Positions 24,304 through 33,692 of a stretch of 64,000 bases of DNA are shown one piece after another. Within the stretch, counting starts at the first letter, position 1. Every line of letters begins with the position of its first letter. The notes under the pieces are model-generated. The model ran no database searches and had not been told where the DNA came from. It saw only the letters and a list, made by a program, of their open reading frames with translations. The DNA is from UBA4416 sp040387555 (GTDB taxonomy: Bacteria > Bacteroidota > Bacteroidia > B-17B0 > Aurantibacillaceae). The stretch is taken from assembly GCA_040387555.1 (NCBI GenBank), contig JAZKDO010000002.1, positions 186,001 through 250,000 on the forward strand, read 5' to 3'. Position numbers and translations under genes: made by a program.

Positions 24304-24804
24304 TTATTTAGTAACGTTTAAATTGCGGTAATCTGTATCCATAACACGGAGCGCAACATGTTTACGAATATACACATGTTTGTCCTGAATTCTTTTAACA
24401 ATGATTCCACTTAATAACAACGCCGAACTTACAATAATTGCTTGTTCATTAACAATGGTGGTATGTCCGTTGAGAATGTTGTTTCCAGTATCGCCTAAAA
24501 AAAACAAAACTCCGGATACGAAAAGCCAGGGACTTATTAATGCACCTCTTATTTTAATAGCTTTTATCTGACTTAGTTTTATTATGGAGTCATTGTCGAA
24601 AACTAAGAAACTATCATTCATGTTTACCAGTTTTTGAGTCTTGTAGAATAAATCGCCTTTTAATTTATAATCTAAATCGGAGTTGTTAAAGAACTGAAAG
24701 GATTTTGGTTTCCCGAAAAGTGAATGGTAATTTACTTCCAATATTTTTTGCGCATGACAGAAACGTATGAAGCCGCAAAAAATTATGAACAGTATAAATT
24801 TCAT
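24304..24804 (-). CDS. Exported protein of unknown function with two C-terminal membrane segments
   Basis: The 166-residue protein has a signal peptide (to about residue 19, after CHAQ), a soluble beta-rich middle with FFNNSDLDYKLKGD and IIKLSQIKAIKIRG, and two hydrophobic segments (about 90-107 and 122-140). The start codon is directly adjacent to the DUF4286 stop codon, with no gap. I know no named family; a similar arrangement near rsmA is a recollection from other Bacteroidota. Function unknown. Confidence 0.65.
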   Translation of the reverse strand: MKFILFIIFCGFIRFCHAQKILEVNYHSLFGKPKSFQFFNNSDLDYKLKGDLFYKTQKLVNMNDSFLVFDNDSIIKLSQIKAIKIRGALISPWLFVSGVLFFLGDTGNNILNGHTTIVNEQAIIVSSALLLSGIIVKRIQDKHVYIRKHVALRVMDTDYRNLNVTK

Positions 24805-25104
24805 TTACAAAATTTCTAACAGAGTTCTGAAAGCGGCATATTTCCCCTCGTAGCGTTTGCTATGTTCAGCTTGTAAACGAGAAGCGTGATTTTTTTGGTA
24901 AGCTTCAATTTCTTCCATTGTGTTAAACGTGTATTGAACAGAGAAAGTGGCCCCTTCATCATCAACGTTCATCACCCTGCAAATTTTATTATCAATAAAA
25001 TGGCCTGTTTTCAAAACATCAGGTATATGTGTGGCTTTCATCCAATTGAGCCATTCTTCTGCTAAGGTTTTATCAATACTTACTGTTACGTTGTATATAT
25101 ACAT
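24805..25104 (-). CDS. DUF4286 family protein
   Basis: The 99-residue cytoplasmic protein has the ferredoxin-like DUF4286 pattern: YIYNVTVSIDKTLAEEWLNWM at the start, HIPDVLKTGHF, and SVQYTFNTMEEIEAY. It is related in fold to antibiotic-biosynthesis monooxygenase-like dimers, without a known reaction. It sits between the TPR protein gene and the exported unknown, adjacent to the latter, and close to rsmA, a typical arrangement in this phylum. Confidence 0.9.
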   Translation of the reverse strand: MYIYNVTVSIDKTLAEEWLNWMKATHIPDVLKTGHFIDNKICRVMNVDDEGATFSVQYTFNTMEEIEAYQKNHASRLQAEHSKRYEGKYAAFRTLLEIL

Positions 25105-25188
25105 GGTTATAATATTTTTGTCTAGAAGGTTTCTGTATGAGTATTCTATTTTCCTAAAATAAAAATTTAAACAGCAACTGTTATTTGT

Positions 25189-27009
25189 TTAATTAACAAT
25201 GTCTCCTCTTAAATTCCTGTAACGTTTTCTGGCATCCACCACATAAATACTGCCAGGATATTTTACAAGCATATCCTGATACAATTGTTTTGCTTTTTCC
25301 TGGTCATTTAAATTGCGTTCATACAATTCCGCCTCTTTAAACAACGCATCATCTCCATATAATTCTGTAGGATAAAATTCTAAAATGTTCTCATACATTT
25401 TTGCGGCCTCTGTATAACGATTTGTGAGTTTAAAAATCTCTGCTTTTTTATAATATATATCATCTCCTAATGTATGCTCACTGAATACAAGATTTATACT
25501 ATCAAGTCGTAAAATTGCCCTGTCGTATTGATGCTGTAAAATCAATAGTTCCGAAGAAGCAAACATGCTTAAAGGTGCTGCATTGGTGTCGACACCAATT
25601 GCATCTGTAATAACCAGAGACAAGTCCAGGGCATCGTTGGCGATGGTTTTAGTTGTTGCCCCTTTTAACACATCACACTGCGCTTTAGCCCATTTAAAGT
25701 CTGAAGCATAGTAACTTAATTTTGCGTTTCTGAATTTAGCACCTTGCCCGACAGTCTCGTATTTAAAATCTTTTTCTACCTGAGAATACAATAACGAGGC
25801 ATCCCAGATATTCCCCACCAATAAATTTATATCTCCCAAATCTAATTTTAGTTCAGCCGTAAGGTTTTTATCAAAAGAATATTGCGTCATTGTTTCTTCT
25901 AGCGACGAAATAGCTTCCTGCGGTTTATTTAAATAATAGGCTTTTAATAAAGCAGATTTTTTGATCAGAGGAAACGTTAAATTACTGATTCCATATGTTT
26001 TGATCGCATCTTCCATTTCGGTATTCAGTCCCATTGCTTCTGTCACTATAGGATTTGACCGCCTGGTTAACTGAAGATAATTTGCATTCAATTTTTCTAT
26101 TGTTGCAAGATCGTAATAGGGATTATCCTTTCCTTTGCTAATCACATATTGATAACATTTTTCTGCCACTTCGTAATTTTCATTACTTAGAGCAAGTTTA
26201 GCTAGTTCCATCAAACGCGTACCATCACCTTTTTGGCGTTTGTCTAAAGCCTTGGATTGAACAAAGGAGCCATTAAAATCTTTTTGCTGATTTAAAATAA
26301 AAATCAGGAACTCTGAAAAAACAGTTTTATCGGATTTTTGCTGAATTCGTTTTTGTAATTCTTCTTTTAAAATAGGGTTATTAAAACCACCGTTTTTATC
26401 GTCGTAACCAAGTGATTGTTGCAGATTTGTTTGCGCAGTATATAATTCGCTTTCCCTGAATTCGATCGCATCTAAATATTCGTTTACCATCGCTTTCAGA
26501 TCACCTTTCTTTTTATAGACCTCTGCAATTTCATAAAAGTAAGGATAGTTTTCAGGCGTTGCCTTTCGACCTTTTTTGTAAACGTCAATGGCATAATCAT
26601 ACAACTCCACTTCTTCAAACGAATGCGCTAAAGCAAAAACAGTACTCTGTTCCGGAATAACTTCTTTAACTGCTTTATCGTATTGGTCTTTTTCCTTATC
26701 AGGATTCCCCATTAACTTATAAACTAATCCAAGCTTCACATATAAATGAGCATTGGAATTACTATGTTTAATATGTCGTTTGGTAATTTTTTCTGCTGTC
26801 TTATAATCTTTAGTTTCAATCAGGCATTTGAAATAATAAATGAAATAAGCGTCTGGTAGTTTATCATACAATTTCTCAAAATATACAATGGCTTTATCAT
26901 ACTGCTTTTGCTCATAAAACTGCATTGCTAATTTATCATCTGTTGACTTTTGTGCGGATACAAAAGTAAACGATGCTAAGAACAGAATACATATGAGAAA
27001 GTGTTTCAA
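25189..27009 (-). CDS. Exported TPR protein
   Basis: The 606-residue protein has a signal peptide (ending FVSAQ near residue 19) and tetratricopeptide repeats over most of its length, clear at the start (LAMQFYEQKQYDKAIVYFEKLYDKLPDAYFIYY) and near the end (NRYTEAAKMYENILEFYPTELYGDDALFKEAELYE and DQEKAKQLYQDMLVKYPGS). Such periplasmic TPR proteins act as scaffolds, and the end resembles YbgF/BamD-like repeats. It starts one base after the lipoprotein gene stop, so the two are co-transcribed. The partner is unknown. A weak hairpin (25170-25182) lies after the stop. Confidence 0.85.
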   Translation of the reverse strand: MKHFLICILFLASFTFVSAQKSTDDKLAMQFYEQKQYDKAIVYFEKLYDKLPDAYFIYYFKCLIETKDYKTAEKITKRHIKHSNSNAHLYVKLGLVYKLMGNPDKEKDQYDKAVKEVIPEQSTVFALAHSFEEVELYDYAIDVYKKGRKATPENYPYFYEIAEVYKKKGDLKAMVNEYLDAIEFRESELYTAQTNLQQSLGYDDKNGGFNNPILKEELQKRIQQKSDKTVFSEFLIFILNQQKDFNGSFVQSKALDKRQKGDGTRLMELAKLALSNENYEVAEKCYQYVISKGKDNPYYDLATIEKLNANYLQLTRRSNPIVTEAMGLNTEMEDAIKTYGISNLTFPLIKKSALLKAYYLNKPQEAISSLEETMTQYSFDKNLTAELKLDLGDINLLVGNIWDASLLYSQVEKDFKYETVGQGAKFRNAKLSYYASDFKWAKAQCDVLKGATTKTIANDALDLSLVITDAIGVDTNAAPLSMFASSELLILQHQYDRAILRLDSINLVFSEHTLGDDIYYKKAEIFKLTNRYTEAAKMYENILEFYPTELYGDDALFKEAELYERNLNDQEKAKQLYQDMLVKYPGSIYVVDARKRYRNLRGDIVN

Positions 27010-27010
27010 A

Positions 27011-27610
27011 TTAATCTGTGATAGTTGAGTGTTTAATTTCGGGATTTAATAATGCAGGCAGAACTCCTGAGTTTAATTGTTTTACCAGACTTTCACATGC
27101 CGGCAAAGACTGATAAAAAAGCTCCATGTGTTTACGAATCATTTGTGTATTAATTTTTAATTCTTCAATAATCTTTTCCGATTGTTTTTTTTCTTCGTTG
27201 ATGAACTCTACCGCGTCTTCTTCATCAATACTTCCCGTTTTAAGGTCATGTGATAAAGACTGCAATTGGTCCACAGAAAGTTCCGCTTCGTTTAACAAGG
27301 ATGACCGTATGGCCATATAATCTCTGAGACCATTTTCCACAGATTGAAAATTGAGTAAATTTTCAGCAACCGTTTTTGGAACGGTGTCTTTCAAATGGCT
27401 GTTTAAAAACTGAGAGTAGGTGTATTGTTTAGAATATGCTTTTACGCAGTCTGCACTGTCAATGGTTTTGAAATTAGTAACAGCTTGTTGCATGACTACT
27501 TTCAGGCTATCCAGTTCTTTTACGTATTTTTCATAGGCATGTGTATTCCGACACGATGAAAAAGTAAGTGTCAGAATCGGAACAATAGCTAATAAAAATA
27601 AGACCCTCAT
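27011..27610 (-). CDS. Helical lipoprotein of unknown function
   Basis: The 199-residue protein has a lipoprotein signal with the lipobox SSC at residue 20 (TLTFSSCRN). The mature protein is almost wholly helical and charged (KYVKELDSLKVVMQQAVTN, EEKKQSEKIIEELK), possibly coiled coil. It is the first gene of the operon that continues with the TPR protein, one base apart, and probably forms an envelope complex with it. Promoter at 27627-27656, so the leader is only about 10 bases. No named family. Confidence 0.7.
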   Translation of the reverse strand: MRVLFLLAIVPILTLTFSSCRNTHAYEKYVKELDSLKVVMQQAVTNFKTIDSADCVKAYSKQYTYSQFLNSHLKDTVPKTVAENLLNFQSVENGLRDYMAIRSSLLNEAELSVDQLQSLSHDLKTGSIDEEDAVEFINEEKKQSEKIIEELKINTQMIRKHMELFYQSLPACESLVKQLNSGVLPALLNPEIKHSTITD

Positions 27611-27626
27611 GTATATCTGTAAAAAT

Positions 27627-27656
27627 CAAATTTAAGTTTAATTGCTCAATAACAAA
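27627..27656 (-). promoter_or_regulatory. Promoter of the lipoprotein-TPR-DUF4286-rsmA operon
   Basis: On the minus strand TTTG (27653-27656) is followed by an 18-base spacer and TAAATTTG (27627-27634), an exact consensus match. The inferred start near 27621 gives a leader of about 10 bases before the ATG at 27610. Confidence 0.7.
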
Positions 27657-27785
27657 AGAAGATGTGTTATTTAAAAGTCCTAAAAAGTATTAAAACAAAT
27701 AGTGCTTCAAACACCCTCTATCCGAATTCAAAATCATTAAAACAAAATCGGCTCATTGTAAATGATTATCATATATATTTACAGG

Positions 27786-29030
27786 ATGGTACTAACTCTT
27801 TTAAAAGAAAGCATTGTATTTGCCTGGGGCGCTTTGGTGGCAAATAAGCTACGCACCTTTTTGAGTTTGCTTGGGATTACAATTGGAATTTTTGCCATTA
27901 TCACAGTGTTTACAATAGTTGACAGTTTAGAGCGCAACATTCGCGGAAGTGTACAAAGTCTTGGCGACAATGTGGTGTTTGTTATGAAATGGCCCTGGAC
28001 TTTTGGACCTGATTATCCATGGTGGAAGTACATGAACCGCCCCGTGCCAGAGTACAGTGAGCTTGCAGAAGTTGAGCGTAAAGCAAAAAGTGTAGAAGCG
28101 GTTGGATTCCGAATAGGATCTCGAAGAATTTTGAGGCATAATAATAATACTATTGAAAACGGATTGGTTTCAGGTTGGTCTTATGGATACGGACAAGTAA
28201 AAGCTTTTGATATTGTTGATGGACGTTATTTCAGAGAAGATGAAGCCGAAGGTGGTTACAATGTGGTAATCTTAGGATATACCCTGGCGGATGGTTTGTT
28301 TCCGAATAACGAATATCCCATTGGAAAAAGCATTAAAGTAGCGGGGAGAAATTGCAAAGTCATAGGCCTTTTTAAAAAAGAAGGTGAAAGTATGCTTGGC
28401 AATAGTATGGATAACCAGGCGGTGGTGCCGTATAATTTTGCAAGATTGTTCATGGATGTTAAATCTGAAAACAGTGATCCGTTTATTGCTGCGAAAGCAA
28501 AGCAGGGCGTTACTAATGATCAGCTAAAAGAAGAGCTCACCGGAATTATGAGAAGCATTCGAGGTTTAAAGCCTTTGGCGGATGATAATTTTGCATTGAA
28601 TGAAACCAATTTATTAAGTAAGAACTTTGATGGCTTATTTGATATTGTTGGAATAGCTGGCGCCATTATTGGGGGTTTTTCTATATTGGTAGGTGGTTTC
28701 GGTATTGCCAACATCATGTTCGTTTCAGTACGGGAGCGAACAAACCTGATTGGCATACAGAAATCTTTAGGAGCAAAAAATTATTTTATCCTGGCGCAAT
28801 TCTTATTCGAAGCGGTGTTTTTATCTTTAATTGGAGGCATCATAGGACTCTTACTCATTTATATTCTCACCTTTGCGGCTGATGGGGTAATTGATATGGA
28901 AATCACTTTAACCCGTTCCAATATTATTTTAGGATTAACCATATCGGTTTTGATTGGTATCATCAGCGGATTTATTCCTGCCTATGGCGCCTCTCAGTTA
29001 GATCCTGTGGAAGCTATCCGTACAAATTAA
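27786..29030 (+). CDS. ABC transporter permease of the MacB/FtsX type
   Basis: The ATG at 27786 gives 414 residues; the open frame begins eight residues earlier. The protein has an N-terminal membrane segment (LRTFLSLLGITIGIFAIITVF), a periplasmic MacB_PCD domain (about residues 40-270) and three C-terminal FtsX-type membrane segments with GIQKSLGAKNYFILAQFLFEA and the ending DPVEAIRTN. Such permeases export lipoproteins, macrolides or act as mechanotransmitters. No ATPase gene is adjacent, so its partner is elsewhere. It heads a small plus-strand group with a membrane protein 13 bases after it. Confidence 0.92.
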   Translation: MVLTLLKESIVFAWGALVANKLRTFLSLLGITIGIFAIITVFTIVDSLERNIRGSVQSLGDNVVFVMKWPWTFGPDYPWWKYMNRPVPEYSELAEVERKAKSVEAVGFRIGSRRILRHNNNTIENGLVSGWSYGYGQVKAFDIVDGRYFREDEAEGGYNVVILGYTLADGLFPNNEYPIGKSIKVAGRNCKVIGLFKKEGESMLGNSMDNQAVVPYNFARLFMDVKSENSDPFIAAKAKQGVTNDQLKEELTGIMRSIRGLKPLADDNFALNETNLLSKNFDGLFDIVGIAGAIIGGFSILVGGFGIANIMFVSVRERTNLIGIQKSLGAKNYFILAQFLFEAVFLSLIGGIIGLLLIYILTFAADGVIDMEITLTRSNIILGLTISVLIGIISGFIPAYGASQLDPVEAIRTN

Positions 29031-29043
29031 TTTACCAAACGAA

Positions 29044-29391
29044 ATGGCACAAATAGCCCGACCAAAAACCATCTCTGTCATCACTGTAATTGCTATTGTA
29101 TTGATTCTATTGGCTTTTCCCATGTTATTCATGCCATCTATTAAACGTATGGGAGATTTTGTTCCAATGATACTCGGAATCATTATCACCTTGCAGTTCG
29201 TTTCCCTTATTGGTGTTTGGCATATGAAACAATGGGGAGTTCAATTATTCATCATTATGTTTTGCATCAGGATACTAACTTTTATGTATTTAGACCTGTA
29301 TGGATTTCGTTTCTTTTTCAGCATCTTCTATTCAGTGTTATTTATCATTTTCTTTATGATCCATTACCGGAAAATGGATCGGAATCTTTAA
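29044..29391 (+). CDS. Small integral membrane protein, four segments
   Basis: The 115-residue protein is nearly all hydrophobic, with four probable membrane helices (about residues 11-30, 41-58, 67-82 and 88-106) and a short charged C-terminus. It lies 13 bases after the ABC permease gene, so probably in the same transcript. No family recognised; function unknown. Confidence 0.7.
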   Translation: MAQIARPKTISVITVIAIVLILLAFPMLFMPSIKRMGDFVPMILGIIITLQFVSLIGVWHMKQWGVQLFIIMFCIRILTFMYLDLYGFRFFFSIFYSVLFIIFFMIHYRKMDRNL

Positions 29392-29431
29392 CGTGATTAC
29401 GTTTGAAGATTTCTTTGTTTTATCATAACAC

Positions 29432-29462
29432 TTTGTAAAACTCCTTTAAACATTTATCTTTG
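29432..29462 (+). promoter_or_regulatory. Promoter of the zinc-ribbon protein gene
   Basis: TTTG (29432-29435), a 19-base spacer and TATCTTTG (29455-29462) match the Bacteroidota consensus exactly. The inferred start is about 29469, 12 bases before the ATG at 29481. Confidence 0.7.
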
Positions 29463-29480
29463 AAAAAAGATTAAATCGTC

Positions 29481-30101
29481 ATGGAGCAGAACCTTAAACC
29501 CGAAGAACGTGAATTAGTAAAATTGGTGCAATATTTTAAAAGACGTGCACAGGTATTGATTACGGAAGATAAACTCGATGATGAATACCGACAGATGCTT
29601 GAAACCTGCGATAAATTAAGCGAGCAACTTTTTCTTCATGCAAAAAACAGGGAGACCATTCTTTCAGAACGGGAACAATTGGAGGCAATGATCAAAGACA
29701 ATGCGAAATGTCCAAAATGCAGCAGCAATGAAATGCTTAAAGTCATTGGTTTTGAAACAAGTGCGCAGGGCTGGAAAAGCAACAAATACAAATGCCGCCG
29801 GTGTAATATTGCTTTTGTTTGGAATGCGCCTAATAATCCCTGGGATATGATCCCATATGTAGAAAAATTCATCTACGATACCGAAGAAAAAATGGCAGAA
29901 CTTGATTCCTCTGATGAAAGCATTGAAGCAACTAAGGTAGGATTAGAAGCCATGAAAGCGAATGTTGCTAAATTAAAACCTGTAACAGAAGCATCAGATC
30001 TGGATATGAAAGATCTTGAGGAGCGAGAATTGCAAATGGCAGATATGGTGCACAAGTTTAAAAAGCACCTGATGATCGAAAAGATCAAGATGGAAGACTA
30101 A
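29481..30101 (+). CDS. Coiled-coil protein with an internal zinc ribbon
   Basis: The 206-residue cytoplasmic protein has a helical N-terminal arm (residues 1-73), a four-Cys zinc ribbon (Cys77, Cys80, Cys105 and Cys108, in CPKC and CRRC) and a long C-terminal helical arm (about 125-206). This is the layout of two coiled-coil halves around a small metal-binding head. I do not recognise a named family. It is alone between two promoters. It might bind nucleic acid or act as an adaptor; function unknown. Confidence 0.8.
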   Translation: MEQNLKPEERELVKLVQYFKRRAQVLITEDKLDDEYRQMLETCDKLSEQLFLHAKNRETILSEREQLEAMIKDNAKCPKCSSNEMLKVIGFETSAQGWKSNKYKCRRCNIAFVWNAPNNPWDMIPYVEKFIYDTEEKMAELDSSDESIEATKVGLEAMKANVAKLKPVTEASDLDMKDLEERELQMADMVHKFKKHLMIEKIKMED

Positions 30102-30214
30102 ATCCAAAAACAAAAATTTTTCTCCATTACTTTCCTGGTTTATGAATTAAGTCCACTGTTATTTAGTGTTGGCATCACTCATTCTTATAACAATTAATTT
30201 ATTTTCAATTTTTC

Positions 30215-30245
30215 TTGCAAAGAATTGAAATTTAAATTAACTTTG
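30215..30245 (+). promoter_or_regulatory. Promoter of the small membrane-protein pair
   Basis: TTG (30215-30217), a 20-base spacer and TAACTTTG (30238-30245) fit the Bacteroidota promoter pattern, with CTTG in place of TTTG. The inferred start is about 30252, 52 bases before the ATG. Confidence 0.55.
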
Positions 30246-30303
30246 TATCTCAAAGTACTTTTTAATATTGGATCAACTATAACAACTTAAAACTTAATTT
30301 ATT

Positions 30304-30633
30304 ATGACACAAGAAAACAACGTCCACCACTTTCATGCTTACTCATTGGTTAAGCCGATGTTAATCGGAGCAGGCATAGGCCTAATACTCATCTCCTTTT
30401 TTGTATTTGGAGTTGATGCACCTAACCCAGCCTGGCCAAAATATTGGATGATCAGGCCTTTACTGATTTGTCCGTTAGCAGGAGCCACCGGTGGGGCATT
30501 TTACTCTTTTATGGATTATCAAAGCACTCGTGGTTTTAACAGAACCATAGCCATTCTCCTAAGCCTGGTGGTTTATATAATTGGTTTATGGATGGGCATC
30601 GTCCTTGGTTTGGCCGGCACTATGTGGCATTAA
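30304..30633 (+). CDS. Small membrane protein (three to four segments), Bacteroidota type
   Basis: The 109-residue protein has hydrophilic first residues (MTQENNVHHFHAYS), then membrane helices at about 17-36, 50-67 and 77-104. Similar short proteins are often given a KefB-like label in Bacteroidota genomes, but nothing here shows transport. It is followed 28 bases later by another small membrane protein, probably in the same transcript. Function unknown. Confidence 0.75.
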   Translation: MTQENNVHHFHAYSLVKPMLIGAGIGLILISFFVFGVDAPNPAWPKYWMIRPLLICPLAGATGGAFYSFMDYQSTRGFNRTIAILLSLVVYIIGLWMGIVLGLAGTMWH

Positions 30634-30661
30634 AAAAATATTTACAACTAAAATTTAAAAT

Positions 30662-30940
30662 ATGAATCGTCCATCACCATTCATTAATATCATCCCGTGG
30701 GTCTTTGGCCTGTTAGTTTTCTTAATTGGGATACTGAATATTATTTTGGTACACCCTGTGCCGGGAATTATATATATTGTTTTGTCTTCTATTTATATAC
30801 CTCCGGTTAATTCCATGATTAGTAAAAAAATAGGGTTCACTATCCCAACCATTATAAAAATAATTTTGGGCATTGTCATAATCATGTTCACCTTAGGAGT
30901 AAGTGATTTAGGTGATATGATGGACAAATGGATGTCCTGA
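30662..30940 (+). CDS. Small membrane protein (three segments)
   Basis: The 92-residue protein has three hydrophobic helices (about residues 9-28, 32-52 and 58-79) and a short charged tail ending DKWMS. It follows the previous small membrane protein by 28 bases and probably shares its promoter. No family recognised. Confidence 0.7.
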   Translation: MNRPSPFINIIPWVFGLLVFLIGILNIILVHPVPGIIYIVLSSIYIPPVNSMISKKIGFTIPTIIKIILGIVIIMFTLGVSDLGDMMDKWMS

Positions 30941-31297
30941 TTCTTTCTCTAAGGAGTCGTATAAAATTTGATGGATGTTCTAGCACTTAAATCTAATTCA
31001 TCTCATATCTCTGTTTGCATTCTGTATCTGTTTAATAATTGACGTTATTCGCGAAACAGGTAAGACCAATTTTCTCAACCTTATATCTCTCACGAAATCA
31101 AGGATTTATACTTCTCTTACATTCTTCTTTTTTAAAAACTACTATTTCATCGATTCATCGTATCTAAAAGTTAATTAGTCTGAAAATGCTATTTGACTGT
31201 CAAATTGTTTTGTTTTATTCAAAAATTTAATTATATCTTTATATAGAATTGACCACTACATTCACTCAATAAAACATACATTTTAATCAATAAAAAC
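30941..31297. other. Intergenic stretch before recQ
   Basis: This 357-base AT-rich gap holds a candidate recQ promoter at its right end (31209-31241). The rest shows no coding frame, repeat or structured element that I can support. Confidence 0.5.
31209..31241 (+). promoter_or_regulatory. Candidate recQ promoter
   Basis: TTTG (31209-31212), a 21-base spacer and TATCTTTA (31234-31241) match the consensus except for the last base. The inferred start is about 31248, 50 bases before the ATG. Confidence 0.4.
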
Positions 31298-33505
31298 ATG
31301 GTTGCAGAAGTTGAAACCCATAATTTAGTAGAACCGTTAAAGGCTTTTTTTGGCTTTGGTGGTTTTAAAGGAAATCAGGAAGCTATTATCAATAATATAT
31401 TAAACAAGCAGGATACTTTTGTTATCATGCCCACAGGTGGAGGAAAATCACTTTGTTATCAGTTGCCAGCTATTATGAGCGAGGGAACTGCTATTATCGT
31501 TTCACCGTTAATTGCTTTAATGAAGAATCAGGTTGACGCTATTCGTGGTTTCAGCAATGAAACCGGCATTGCGCATTTTTTAAACTCATCGTTAAATAAG
31601 TCAGAAATAGCCACTGTTAAGAAAGATGTACTTTCCGGGAAAACGAAGTTACTATATGTTGCTCCTGAAACTTTAAATAAGGAAGACAATATTGAGTTTT
31701 TCTCTGAATTTAAAATTTCCTTCTTTGCTATCGACGAGGCGCATTGTATCTCAGAATGGGGACATGATTTCCGCCCTGAATACAGAAGATTGCGTCCAAT
31801 CATCGATAAATTAGGTTCTGTGCCTGTAATGGCTTTAACAGCAACAGCTACTCCTAAAGTTCAACAGGATATTCAAAAGAATTTAGGCATGCTGGAAGCC
31901 AGTTTGTTTAAATCTTCATTTAACCGAGATAATTTATATTATGAAGTTCGCGCCAAGCAAGATGTAATTAAAGAGATCATTAAATATGCAAGGCAAAATG
32001 CTGGTAAATCAGGCATTATTTATTGTTTGAGCCGCAAAAAGGTAGAAGAAGTAGCTCAGGCGCTGATTGTAAATGGCGTTAAAGCGGCTCCGTATCATGC
32101 AGGTTTAGATGCAAAAGAGCGTGCTAAAACACAGGATGGCTTTTTAATGGAAGACATTGATGTGATTGTGGCCACTATCGCCTTTGGAATGGGTATTGAT
32201 AAGCCGGATGTGCGTTTTGTTATTCATCATGATATTCCAAAATCTTTGGAAGGGTATTATCAGGAAACCGGACGTGCCGGCCGTGATGGAGGAGAAGGAA
32301 ACTGTTTAACTTTCTATAGTTACGATGACATCATGAAACTGGAAAAGTTCATGAAGGATAAGCCGGTAAATGAGCAGGAAATAGGAAAACAAATGCTGTC
32401 GGAAACCGCATCGTTTGCTGAAACTTCTTCTTGTCGCCGTAAATTTATTCTTCATTATTTTGGAGAAGAATTCAACGATGCCAAATGTAATGAGATGTGC
32501 GACAACTGCCGTCATCCAAAACAAAAATTTGAAGCTCAGGACGATCTAACGCTCGCTATTAAAGCTGTGAAAGAAAGTAAAGAAAAGCACAAGGTAAAAG
32601 ATATCATTAATTTGTTGATTGGAAACTTAACTGCTACCGGAAAATCTTACAAGCATAATGAATTGAAAACATGGGGCGAAGGAGTTGAGTCCGATAAGGA
32701 TGATAAATTCTGGAATGCTGTGATGCGTCAGGCACTTGTAAATGGCTTCTTTTCAAAAGACATTGAAAATTACGGTTTAGTAAAAATAACTGAGAAAGGT
32801 AAAGAATTTTTAAAGAGTCCGTTTAGCATTAAGTTCACACGTGATAATGATTTCAGTAATGCTGAAAGTGATAACGATGATGATATTGTTGGTGGAAAAG
32901 GATCTCATAGTACTGATGAAGTTTTGTATGCTATGCTAAAAGACCTTACCAAAAAAGTGGCTAAACAAAATAATTTACCACCATATATTATTTTCCAGGA
33001 ACCATCTTTAGAAGAAATGTCGATCAATTACCCGATCACCATGGAAGAAATGGCTAAGATCACGGGTGTTGGCATGGGTAAAGCTGCTAAATACGGTAAG
33101 GCGTTTCTAGAGGTCATTAAAAAGCATGTAGAAGAAAATGATATCGAGCGCCCGAGTGATATGGTCATTAAGTCCGTTGTAAATAAATCAGGACTAAAAG
33201 TATTTATCATTCAAAATATTGACCGAAAAGTAAGTTTGGAAGATATGGCTAAAAACAAAAACCTGAAAATGAATGATCTGTTAACAGAGATTGAAACCAT
33301 TGTTACTTCCGGAACAAAAGTAAATATCAATTATTACATAGATCAGGTAATTGATGAAGATAAAAAGGATGATATTTACGAATGCCTGAGAGAATCACAA
33401 ACGGACGACATCGATGCTATTTTGAAAGAATTAGGCGAAGATGAATATAGTGAGGAAGAGGTGCGGTTAATGCGCATCAGGTTCATAAGTGAATTTGGAA
33501 ACTAA
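31298..33505 (+). CDS. recQ: ATP-dependent DNA helicase RecQ
   Basis: The 735-residue helicase has motif I PTGGGKS (about 45-51), the DEAH box at 146-149, and the arginine-finger motif GRAGRDG. The RQC zinc site follows (CRRKFILHYF then the CNEMCDNC cluster), then a winged helix and an HRDC domain (about residues 525-605, with ADEVL-like opening and ITGVGMGKAAKYG). A further acidic C-terminal extension (about 640-735) is typical of Bacteroidota RecQ proteins. It unwinds DNA 3' to 5' in recombination and replication-fork repair. It is monocistronic, with a strong terminator after the stop. Confidence 0.97.
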   Translation: MVAEVETHNLVEPLKAFFGFGGFKGNQEAIINNILNKQDTFVIMPTGGGKSLCYQLPAIMSEGTAIIVSPLIALMKNQVDAIRGFSNETGIAHFLNSSLNKSEIATVKKDVLSGKTKLLYVAPETLNKEDNIEFFSEFKISFFAIDEAHCISEWGHDFRPEYRRLRPIIDKLGSVPVMALTATATPKVQQDIQKNLGMLEASLFKSSFNRDNLYYEVRAKQDVIKEIIKYARQNAGKSGIIYCLSRKKVEEVAQALIVNGVKAAPYHAGLDAKERAKTQDGFLMEDIDVIVATIAFGMGIDKPDVRFVIHHDIPKSLEGYYQETGRAGRDGGEGNCLTFYSYDDIMKLEKFMKDKPVNEQEIGKQMLSETASFAETSSCRRKFILHYFGEEFNDAKCNEMCDNCRHPKQKFEAQDDLTLAIKAVKESKEKHKVKDIINLLIGNLTATGKSYKHNELKTWGEGVESDKDDKFWNAVMRQALVNGFFSKDIENYGLVKITEKGKEFLKSPFSIKFTRDNDFSNAESDNDDDIVGGKGSHSTDEVLYAMLKDLTKKVAKQNNLPPYIIFQEPSLEEMSINYPITMEEMAKITGVGMGKAAKYGKAFLEVIKKHVEENDIERPSDMVIKSVVNKSGLKVFIIQNIDRKVSLEDMAKNKNLKMNDLLTEIETIVTSGTKVNINYYIDQVIDEDKKDDIYECLRESQTDDIDAILKELGEDEYSEEEVRLMRIRFISEFGN

Positions 33506-33520
33506 TTTTTAAATTTGATT

Positions 33521-33563
33521 GCAAAGAAGCCATCCGCTAACCAGCGGATGGCTTCTTTGCTTT
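33521..33563 (+). terminator. Terminator hairpin after recQ
   Basis: A perfect 18-bp stem (33521-33538 with 33543-33560) with an AACC loop begins 16 bases after the recQ stop codon and is followed by only three Ts. The exceptional stem length makes termination or 3' end protection likely. Confidence 0.7.
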
Positions 33564-33692
33564 ACTAAATTCTTTTCGTGTTCTTTTAAAGACTAAAACG
33601 ATACAAAATATTTTAAAGTATTGATTATCAATTAGATATTATAAAACAAAAGAAGTTTCCTATGTTTAAATAAAGATTAACTTTATTGTCCC

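Noticed and set aside
27756..27781. Possible promoter (TTG then TATATTTA) before the ABC permease
   Set aside because: The spacer is only 15 bases and the inferred start would fall after the chosen ATG at 27786.
27662..27847. Plus-strand frame of about 61 codons overlapping the ABC permease start
   Set aside because: It lies in another frame of the permease gene, has no promoter-independent support and no family resemblance.
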